Positions 35,545 through 41,833 of a stretch of DNA of 41,833 bases are shown here, piece after piece; the stretch's first letter is position 1; the number at the start of each line of letters is the position of its first letter. The notes beneath the pieces were generated by a model. That model was not told the origin of the DNA. It saw only the letters and a list, made by a program, of their open reading frames with translations, and did no database searches. Source of the stretch: an uncultured Pirellulaceae bacterium (GTDB lineage: Bacteria; Planctomycetota; Planctomycetia; Pirellulales; Pirellulaceae); assembly GCA_937944405.1 (NCBI GenBank), contig CALDYR010000019.1, forward strand, positions 1 through 41,833, written 5' to 3'. A program made the position numbers and the translations under genes.

Positions 35545-36279
35545 CAACAGACGGTCCCCAAGAAAGTTGTCCAACGAATCGATCTCGTAGATTTTATCGC
35601 GCGTAGGAGTGGGATCGTAATCGACTCGATGAAACCTTAGTTGACTGCCGTCCACGGTCACGTAACTGCTGCGCGGGTCGCCATCGCGCGGTTGTCCGAC
35701 ACTGCCGACGTTGATCATTACTTTTTGTTCATTGAGTTCGAATTCGTTTCCAATTTCGGTCGGTGAATAGAAACGACAGTTCTCGGTGAATACGCCAGGA
35801 ACATGCGTGTGGCCTTGGAAGCAATACTGGTGAATGAATCCAAAAATGCGTTCGATTTTACGCTGGTTGTAGACGTCTTCTGGAAAAACGTACTCATTGA
35901 GCGGACTGCGCGGCGATCCGTGGACAAACAGGTGATCGCCAACGCGATGCGTGCGAGGCAATTTTGCGAGGAAATTCCAACGCTCCTCAGCTCCGTCGAC
36001 GGTATTATCTTCCAGTTGCTGGCGCGTCCAAAAGATCGCTCTTTCGGCACCGCTACTGAAGCCATCGGGGTCGAACAACGCACCGTTATCGTGATTACCC
36101 AATAAAACGAGCTGAAAATTACGACACGCATCAATACACTGGCGCGGATTGGGGCCGTATCCAACGACGTCGCCCAAACAGAAAATTTCGTCCACCCCCT
36201 GAGCTTTGATGTCTTCCAGCACAGCAGATAGCGCTTCGATGTTGCCGTGGATGTCACTGATAATGGCGCGTTTAGACAA
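35533..36279 (-). CDS. Metallophosphoesterase (calcineurin-like), copy 1
   Basis: This 248-residue cytoplasmic phosphoesterase has the full metal-binding set: SDIHGN near the start, [35 protein letters not shown] and [12 protein letters not shown]. This is the YfcE/MJ0936-like branch of the calcineurin superfamily, which binds two metals and cleaves phosphodiesters in vitro; the natural substrate is unknown. The start is a TTG at 36279 by best alignment with copy 2, which begins [11 protein letters not shown] in the same way. It follows copy 2 by 79 bp, indicating a tandem duplication. The gene end carries a 17-bp duplication. Confidence 0.93.
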   Translation of the reverse strand: MSKRAIISDIHGNIEALSAVLEDIKAQGVDEIFCLGDVVGYGPNPRQCIDACRNFQLVLLGNHDNGALFDPDGFSSGAERAIFWTRQQLEDNTVDGAEERWNFLAKLPRTHRVGDHLFVHGSPRSPLNEYVFPEDVYNQRKIERIFGFIHQYCFQGHTHVPGVFTENCRFYSPTEIGNEFELNEQKVMINVGSVGQPRDGDPRSSYVTVDGSQLRFHRVDYDPTPTRDKIYEIDSLDNFLGDRLLEGR

Positions 36280-36358
36280 CGATTTTTTCCGTTGTAAGTG
36301 GAGATAACAAACTTAATAATATATCGCCAACAGCAGAGATGGAAACCGGGGCGACGGG

Positions 36359-37117
36359 CTACCGACCGCCTTGAAGCCGATCTCCGAGCATATTTTCTAG
36401 ATCCGGGATTGCGTAGATTTTTTGGCGAGTCTCTTCGGCAGGATAGTGTTCGCGGAAATACTGCACCGTCCGCGCTTCACTATCGAGCACCACGAAGCAA
36501 GAATCTCGATTGCCGTCGCGCGGTTGCCCGACGCTGCCAACGTTAAACATGCATTTTTCATCGGTCAAATTGTAAACACCGTCGGCCAATGCATCAGGGC
36601 GGATAAACTTGCCGGACTCGGTGAAGACACCAGGAATGTGCGTATGCCCTTGAAAACAAAACCTCTCAAACCGATTCATTAACGCATCCATCATCTGTTT
36701 TTGATAGATGTGCTCTTCAAAAACATACTCGTTCGTTGGGTCTCTAGGCGAACCATGAACAAACAGGAATTCGCCTTCGTCGTGCCGACGAGGCAAACCG
36801 CCCAAATAGTCCCACCGCATATCGGCGCGGTCCATGTCAGAATCGTTTTCAAGCTGTTCGCGCGTCCAGTAAATTGCTTTCATCGCGACAGGATTAAACC
36901 CCTCTGGGTCGAAGATAGAAGCTTGGTCGTGGTTGCCCAAAATCACCAATCCACAGCGCTCGATCACCAAGTCCAAGCACTCAATTGGATTAGGGCCGTA
37001 CCCGATGATATCCCCCAAACAAATGATACTGTCAACGTTGAGGTCGTCAATGCGGGCAAGAACTGCGTTAAGAGCTTCGAGGTTGCCATGGATATCGCTG
37101 ATTATGGCTCGTTTCAC
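36359..37117 (-). CDS. Metallophosphoesterase (calcineurin-like), copy 2
   Basis: This 252-residue paralogue of the following gene has the same motifs in the same order: SDIHGN, CLGDIIGYGPNP, ILGNHDQA, FVHGSP, FQGHTHIPG and [12 protein letters not shown]. The C-termini also match (LGDRLQGGR here, LGDRLLEGR in copy 1). All metal ligands are kept in both, so both are probably active. The copies have diverged considerably in the cap-like middle part, so the duplication is not recent. The start is a GTG at 37117 without a clear ribosome binding site. Confidence 0.93.
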   Translation of the reverse strand: MKRAIISDIHGNLEALNAVLARIDDLNVDSIICLGDIIGYGPNPIECLDLVIERCGLVILGNHDQASIFDPEGFNPVAMKAIYWTREQLENDSDMDRADMRWDYLGGLPRRHDEGEFLFVHGSPRDPTNEYVFEEHIYQKQMMDALMNRFERFCFQGHTHIPGVFTESGKFIRPDALADGVYNLTDEKCMFNVGSVGQPRDGNRDSCFVVLDSEARTVQYFREHYPAEETRQKIYAIPDLENMLGDRLQGGR

Positions 37118-37728
37118 TTGAGCGGCTTTCTGGGGATGGCTACGTGGCTCGGCGAGCCAATGAATGATGAGATTTTGAACACAGCTTCTTTTTCAAACGG
37201 CCAAAAATTCCAGCCAAGGACTAAAATGGCGTATCACTTATGTCGTAAGTCTTTAACATATCTCACTATATTTTTTTGGGTACCAGCATAATTTAAACGA
37301 TATCCTTGATGCAGGGAATTCATCGGCCCCGAAAGCTCCTTAGAATAATCCTCTTCATTTGTGATCCACTTCATATGTGCTCTTTTGCTTCTCGGAGGGT
37401 GATTTTGTTGAGGGATCCTCAAATTACCCAAATCGCAATAAACGAACTTCGCTGGAAACGGGGCACTAATTTTCCGGCAGCCAGCAATTCGGAGACCCAA
37501 AGACGAACTCGAAAAACAATTGACGGCAAGAACCGCTGATTTGATTCTGCCAACTTCATCCAGCCCCGACATTGCTGACGCTGCTGTTGTTGTCCATACT
37601 GCTGGCCAGCCTTGGAAAAAGTTAGTCAGCCGTCAGCGTTCGAACTGACCAATTGCCCAATCGATTTGCCGAAGAACTGGTTTGGTAATCTGTTACACCT
37701 CTTTTCCTTAAACGCCCCATTTAAATTC
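37118..37728. other. Intergenic region with a possible plus-strand coding remnant
   Basis: Between the phosphoesterases and tsaB no complete gene is evident. A plus-strand frame open from 37442 to a TGA at 37646-37648 contains DELEKQLTARTADLILPTSS and VVVHTAGQPWKKLVSRQRSN; it looks protein-like but has no ATG. On the minus strand a 46-codon frame from an ATG near 37372 to 37234 (MKWITNEEDYSKELSGPMNS) is AT-rich and unsupported. Both may be relics. Confidence 0.3.
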
Positions 37729-38478
37729 GTGCTGACTTTAACGCTCCAAACATCTGATCGAAACAATGCCGTGGCCATTTTTGACCGCGCCACGTCGCTG
37801 TTCCAAACCGATTACTCCACCTTTTTAAAGAAGGACTTTCATCAACCCTCCGCCGAACCTCTGCCCGGTGGGTCCACACTTTTGCTACCGATGGTTAAAT
37901 GCGCGTTAGAGCGGGTTTCGGCGACCACGGCCGACCTAGGACTGATTGCGGTGACACAAGGGCCGGGAATGTTCACCCCACTAAGAGTAGGGGTGGTGGC
38001 CGCCAAAACGATGGCCTACGTCAACAGCATTCCCTTGGTCGGCGTGGACGTGCTTGAATCGCTGGCCCTCGCCGCCGCCCGCCGGCAAAAGCTAACCGCC
38101 GGGAAAATCGTCCAAACGGTGGTCAACGCGCAGCGCCAACAACTGTTTGCAGGAAAGTTTATTGTCAACGATGCCGGCCGAGTCGACCGCTGTGGAGAAA
38201 GCGCATTAGTCAACGGTGTTGCTTGGGCCAAAAGCATCGGAGAAAATGTTCTCCTCACTGGGCCGGGGCTTAAAATTTTAAGCGAATCGACCCTGTACCA
38301 ACTCTCCGGTAACGCCACCATTGATTTAGAATCGCCCAGGTGGTGGCATTGTGATATCTCAACGGTCGCCGACATTGCGCTGAATCGTTTCGACAACGGC
38401 GACCTTGACGACCCTTGGTCTCTTGATCCGATTTACTTCAGACCCAGCGCCGCTGAAGAACGCAGGGCGAACAATTGA
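37729..38478 (+). CDS. tsaB: tRNA threonylcarbamoyladenosine biosynthesis protein TsaB
   Basis: This 249-residue TsaB is the partner of TsaD and TsaE in making the t6A base at position 37 of ANN-decoding tRNAs. I start at GTG 37729 because the family begins right there (LTLTLQTSDRNNAVAIFD aligns with the usual LAIDTS...VALL). The longer frame from 37612 adds 39 residues without family character. The core motif is GLIAVTQGPGMFTPLRVGVV followed by AKTMAYVNSIPLVGVDVLES. The C-terminus ends with DPIYFRPSAAEE, typical of the family. No strong ribosome binding site is visible. Confidence 0.88.
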   Translation: MLTLTLQTSDRNNAVAIFDRATSLFQTDYSTFLKKDFHQPSAEPLPGGSTLLLPMVKCALERVSATTADLGLIAVTQGPGMFTPLRVGVVAAKTMAYVNSIPLVGVDVLESLALAAARRQKLTAGKIVQTVVNAQRQQLFAGKFIVNDAGRVDRCGESALVNGVAWAKSIGENVLLTGPGLKILSESTLYQLSGNATIDLESPRWWHCDISTVADIALNRFDNGDLDDPWSLDPIYFRPSAAEERRANN

Positions 38479-38676
38479 ATTGGCGGTCTATGCTTTACCG
38501 TGGTGTTGCGGTTTGCAATAATCAATCGGGATATGATATCGATGGGTTCAGCCAAGGCGTTTTCAGTAAATTTCTTGGTTGATGTTGAGATAAAATAACG
38601 TCCTGAACAGCCCGTTAAAAATTACGCTCTTGAAAAAAAGCTCCCCGTAACCGCTCCCCAACTCAAAGCTAGGTTT

Positions 38677-39276
38677 ATGAATACGTTCCTAATTATAGTC
38701 GGCGTCTTAGTCCTTCTGTTCTTGTTGACTGCCGGTTGGGTGATGGGCGTTTACAACCGCTTAGTGACGCTCCGCAACCGATTCGAGAATGCGTTTGCGC
38801 AAATCGATGTCCAGCTAAAACGACGTCACGATCTAATCCCCAATTTAGTCAACATCGCTAAGGGGTTCATGGAACATGAAAAAAGTACGCTCGAAGCGGT
38901 CGTCAATGCTCGCAATCAAGCGGTTTCGGCAACTTCAGCGGCCGCTAAAAATCCCGGCGACGCGGACGCCATCAACACGCTGGCCGGAGCGGAATCGAAC
39001 CTCAATGGAGCACTGGGGCGATTGTTAATGATCGCCGAAGACTATCCCGACCTCAAATCCAACGAAAACATGTTGGTACTTCAAGAAGAATTGACGTCCA
39101 CCGAAAACAAAGTTGCCTTTGCGAGACAGGGCTACAACGATGCGGTCACGATTTACAACACGGCCCGAGAAGTCTTTCCCGCCAGCATGATCGCAGGCAC
39201 TTTCGGGTTTCAAAACGCCCAACTGTACGAGGTCCAAGACGCTTCTCACCGCGAGGCACCGGAAGTGTCATTTTGA
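38677..39276 (+). CDS. LemA family protein
   Basis: This 199-residue protein has one N-terminal transmembrane helix (about 3-24) and a coiled-coil, four-helix body. The family pattern is clear: YNRLVTLRNRFENAFAQIDV, QLKRRHDLIPNLVNIAKGFM, DYPDLKSNENMLVLQEELTS, ENKVAFARQGYNDAVTIYNT and a terminal FGF. LemA proteins are often paired with M48 proteases, as here, with the protease starting about 110 bp downstream. Their biochemical role is not settled; involvement in membrane-protein quality control is suggested by the pairing. Confidence 0.95.
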   Translation: MNTFLIIVGVLVLLFLLTAGWVMGVYNRLVTLRNRFENAFAQIDVQLKRRHDLIPNLVNIAKGFMEHEKSTLEAVVNARNQAVSATSAAAKNPGDADAINTLAGAESNLNGALGRLLMIAEDYPDLKSNENMLVLQEELTSTENKVAFARQGYNDAVTIYNTAREVFPASMIAGTFGFQNAQLYEVQDASHREAPEVSF

Positions 39277-39385
39277 AACGTTTTACAACAACCCGTTCTC
39301 GGAACCGGTGAACAATCGGTGCCGTGAAACATCAAATCGACCTTCGCCCTTCGGTCAATCAATCTAACTGTTTGCGGTATCTTTG

Positions 39386-41458
39386 GTGGAATTCTTTGCA
39401 GCTCAAGAACTTCGGCGACGGAAAACAAAGTGGCTGATCGCACTTTATCTGTTGGCCGTCGCGTCGATCATTGTCGGAATCTACCTCGTTATTTTGATCG
39501 GGTTGGGTTTCGCCAGTGAACACATTTCAGCCGAAGCGGGCGGTGTTCCCAACGGTCCGATGTCCGTTGAAACTTTCTCCCTGTTTCACCCGCAATTATT
39601 CGCCATCGTGGCGGGAGTAAACCTGTTAGTCATCGGCGGGGCCAGCATCGCCAAAATCGCTGAACTGCGCAGTGGCGGCGATCACGTCGCGGCAGCCCTC
39701 GGCGGTGTCCGTGTGCCGGCATCAACCACTGATCCGGCCGAAAGAAGATTGCTCAATGTGGTGGAGGAGATGGCGCTGGCGTCAGGGATCTCGGTGCCGC
39801 CAGTTTATATTTTGCACGATGAACCAACGATCAACGCGTTCGCAGCAGGGTTTACTCCAGCCGATGCGGTTATCGGCGTCAATCAAGGCACCATCGACCA
39901 GCTTAACCGTGACGAACTCCAGGGCGTTATCGCTCATGAATTCAGCCACATTCTGAACGGCGACATGCGAATCAACATTCGCTTGATTGGTATCCTTTTT
40001 GGACTTCAAATGCTGACCACCATTGGATACTTCGTGCTCCGCAGCACGGGCGGTTATGGTTATCGTCGCAGTAACAGCGATGAAAAAGACAATGGCGGCG
40101 CAAGCGCGATTTTGGTCATCGCATTCTCACTGTTGGTCTTTGGGGCAATCGGGCAATTCTTCGCCAAATGGATCAAAGCGATGCTGTCTCGGGAACGCGA
40201 GTACCTTGCGGACGCGTCGGCGATACAATTCACTCGCTATCCCGACGGGCTCAGTGGCGCACTCAAAGTCATCGGCGGGACCAAAGCCGGATCGGCCCTG
40301 GCGACCCCAGCCGCGGAACAGATGAGCCACATGTTTTTTGCTAACAGTTTTTCGTCGATGATGTCCAGCATGTTTTCGACTCACCCGCCGCTGGTGCCAC
40401 GCATACGGAAAATCGACCAAGACTTCCAAGGTGACTTCGAATCCTATTTGAAAACACGGCAACAGATCGCTCAGCGTCGCGAAGAGGAACGCGCCAAACG
40501 TTTGCGAAAAGAACAGCGTCAATCGGAATTGAACACGCCCTTGGACAAAATGTTTCCTGCCGAAGTCGCGGAAAAATTCTCAATCGACCCTCTGCTGCTG
40601 CTGGGGACAATTGGTGCGCCTGATTCTTCGGACGTAAAACGTTCCCAGACGTTGGTCGAACAACTACCTGACGGAATCGTAGAAGCGGCTCATCATCCCT
40701 ATTCGGCGCGGTGCGTGGCGTTTGCGATGCTGATCGACGATGACGACAGCCAGAGCCGTCAACAGTGGTCCTATCTACAACAAATCGAAGGCGACCGGAC
40801 TGTCAAAACCACGCACCAGCTTCTTCAGTCTATCCACGGTTTGGATTTGGTGTATCGATTGCCTCTGATGGAAATGGTTCAAGGTTCTTTGGCCGATCTG
40901 TCGCCACCGCAGTATCAGAAATTTCGAGCCACCGTGCAACAGTTGGTGAAGCTTGATTCCAAGACCAGTCTTTTCGAGTTCGTCGTTCGGCATCATTTGT
41001 TGATGCATCTTGATCGACGATTTGATTACCAAAAACAGCCGCGCGTACTGTACAAAAAAACAAGTCAAGTGGCGCGCGAAATCCGACTGATGCTGTCCGC
41101 GTTTTCTTCAGCCAGCAACATTGGCAGCGTGCTTAAAACTGAACACGACGCCGATCCCGGACAGATCCAAACTGCGTTCACGTTGGCGTTGCAGGTCGCA
41201 GGAGGGAACGACAATCGCGCCACCGATCTCAAACCAGAAACCTGGTCGGTGGACCAATTGGAAAGCTGCATGAGGTCGCTGCATCAATCTTCGATGGAGG
41301 TGAAGAAACAGTTCCTTTATGCGGCTGCAGTTTTGATCACCTTTGACCACGAAATCACGATCGCGGAAGCCGAATTTTTCCGCGCCGTTGCTGAATCCTT
41401 GGACTGCCCGGTGCCCGTGTTGGCCGCAGGACGGACTCGGCCGATTGAACCGGCATAA
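39386..41458 (+). CDS. M48 family metalloprotease with extended C-terminus
   Basis: This membrane zinc protease of the HtpX/M48 type is 690 residues from GTG 39386; a TTG lies one codon earlier. Two hydrophobic segments come first (about 17-42 and 70-90). Zinc-binding HEFSHILNGD lies near 185-194, two more helices follow, and the third ligand Glu is in LSREREYLADASAIQFTR. STHPPLVPRIRKI closes the protease domain near 340. The remaining 350 residues begin with a charged coiled-coil (RREEERAKRLRKEQRQSE) and continue as a helical domain of unknown function. HtpX itself is about 290 residues, so more than half of this protein is extra. It is paired with lemA. Confidence 0.92.
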   Translation: MEFFAAQELRRRKTKWLIALYLLAVASIIVGIYLVILIGLGFASEHISAEAGGVPNGPMSVETFSLFHPQLFAIVAGVNLLVIGGASIAKIAELRSGGDHVAAALGGVRVPASTTDPAERRLLNVVEEMALASGISVPPVYILHDEPTINAFAAGFTPADAVIGVNQGTIDQLNRDELQGVIAHEFSHILNGDMRINIRLIGILFGLQMLTTIGYFVLRSTGGYGYRRSNSDEKDNGGASAILVIAFSLLVFGAIGQFFAKWIKAMLSREREYLADASAIQFTRYPDGLSGALKVIGGTKAGSALATPAAEQMSHMFFANSFSSMMSSMFSTHPPLVPRIRKIDQDFQGDFESYLKTRQQIAQRREEERAKRLRKEQRQSELNTPLDKMFPAEVAEKFSIDPLLLLGTIGAPDSSDVKRSQTLVEQLPDGIVEAAHHPYSARCVAFAMLIDDDDSQSRQQWSYLQQIEGDRTVKTTHQLLQSIHGLDLVYRLPLMEMVQGSLADLSPPQYQKFRATVQQLVKLDSKTSLFEFVVRHHLLMHLDRRFDYQKQPRVLYKKTSQVAREIRLMLSAFSSASNIGSVLKTEHDADPGQIQTAFTLALQVAGGNDNRATDLKPETWSVDQLESCMRSLHQSSMEVKKQFLYAAAVLITFDHEITIAEAEFFRAVAESLDCPVPVLAAGRTRPIEPA

Positions 41459-41833
41459 AGATGATCTTTTCCACGCTTTCGTCTTCCGCAGGAACACGCT
41501 ATCTCGCTTTGAAATTGCTTCTGAAAATAGAACCTAACGGCAGACAGTTTCCGCTGCTGGGATGATTTCCGGTGGCAGACTACAGACCGACAATCACGAA
41601 ACTTAAAAACGTTCCCCGCTACGCCCGGCCCAACCGTAAGTTAAAACGCCCCCCCTCCCTGCGACCTGTCAATGTTGCAGGCCACAGCCCCAAAAATTGG
41701 GGAACTAAGCCGCAAAACCCGCCGAAACCCTCCTTCCACAAACGGCACGACGGTTGCAGCAGGTGTAGATCAAAGTGCCCTCAACGGCGTTCTTCACAAT
41801 GCTTTACGAATGAGAATCTAAATGAACCGATTT
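41459..41833. other. Right-edge intergenic region
   Basis: No gene is recognised in these 375 bp. An ATG at 41822 might open a gene (MNRF...) that continues beyond the window, but four codons are too few to judge. A C-rich run occurs at 41650-41656. No repeat shared with the rest of the window was noticed. Confidence 0.3.

Overview
The window looks like a chromosomal segment of a planctomycete, most likely a marine, Rhodopirellula-like member of the Pirellulales. This is inferred from gene content, without any database search. The pointers are a YdjY-domain envelope protein, a Minf_1886-type Planctomycetes/Verrucomicrobia-restricted protein, a YidC with a PDZ domain inside its periplasmic part, two phosphofructokinases with different active-site signatures, a planctomycete-style exopolysaccharide lipoprotein pair, and many genes that lack a strong Shine-Dalgarno sequence or start with GTG or TTG. 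No rRNA, tRNA, CRISPR array or prophage was seen. Most of the window is housekeeping DNA, with small accessory scars between genes.

Layout. 1-4150: a broken gene at the left edge, a YdjY-domain protein, the ribosome-associated GTPase HflX, and on the minus strand a secreted thioredoxin-like protein whose frame is interrupted by one in-frame TGA directly after a Gly-Cys-Val motif. 4284-9398: a short-chain dehydrogenase, lysyl-tRNA synthetase, and a LolC/LolD-type ABC transporter pair. 9534-14820: an IS5-type transposase remnant, a GNAT acetyltransferase, a SEC-C/TPR protein, a RicT/PSP1 protein and the Minf_1886 protein. 14834-20703: two minus-strand phosphofructokinases (GGDGT type and GGDDT type) bracket a palindromic MITE-like repeat and two plus-strand exopolysaccharide-export lipoprotein genes. 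20852-23985: an M24 peptidase, accB and accC, in the order commonly seen in bacteria. 24072-25708: a gene with an AbiGi/DUF2971-like C-terminus, flanked by diverged direct repeats. 25836-31716: an eight-heme cytochrome with a TPR tail, a nitrilase-family hydrolase, an aldose epimerase and a fatty acid desaturase. 32582-41458: YidC with PDZ, two tandem metallophosphoesterase paralogues, TsaB, LemA and an M48 protease.

The most interesting observation is the interrupted thioredoxin-like gene at 2843-4150 (minus). The TGA is in frame, both flanks continue one plausible protein, the position is where a redox Cys/Sec would sit, and a small hairpin with a G-starting loop begins close behind it. That is what a selenoprotein missed by standard gene calling looks like, although a nonsense mutation cannot be excluded from this window alone. 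Secondary points are tandem duplications that straddle stop codons at two gene ends, the PDZ-containing YidC, the predicted ATP-type/PPi-type phosphofructokinase pair, and two families of non-coding repeats.
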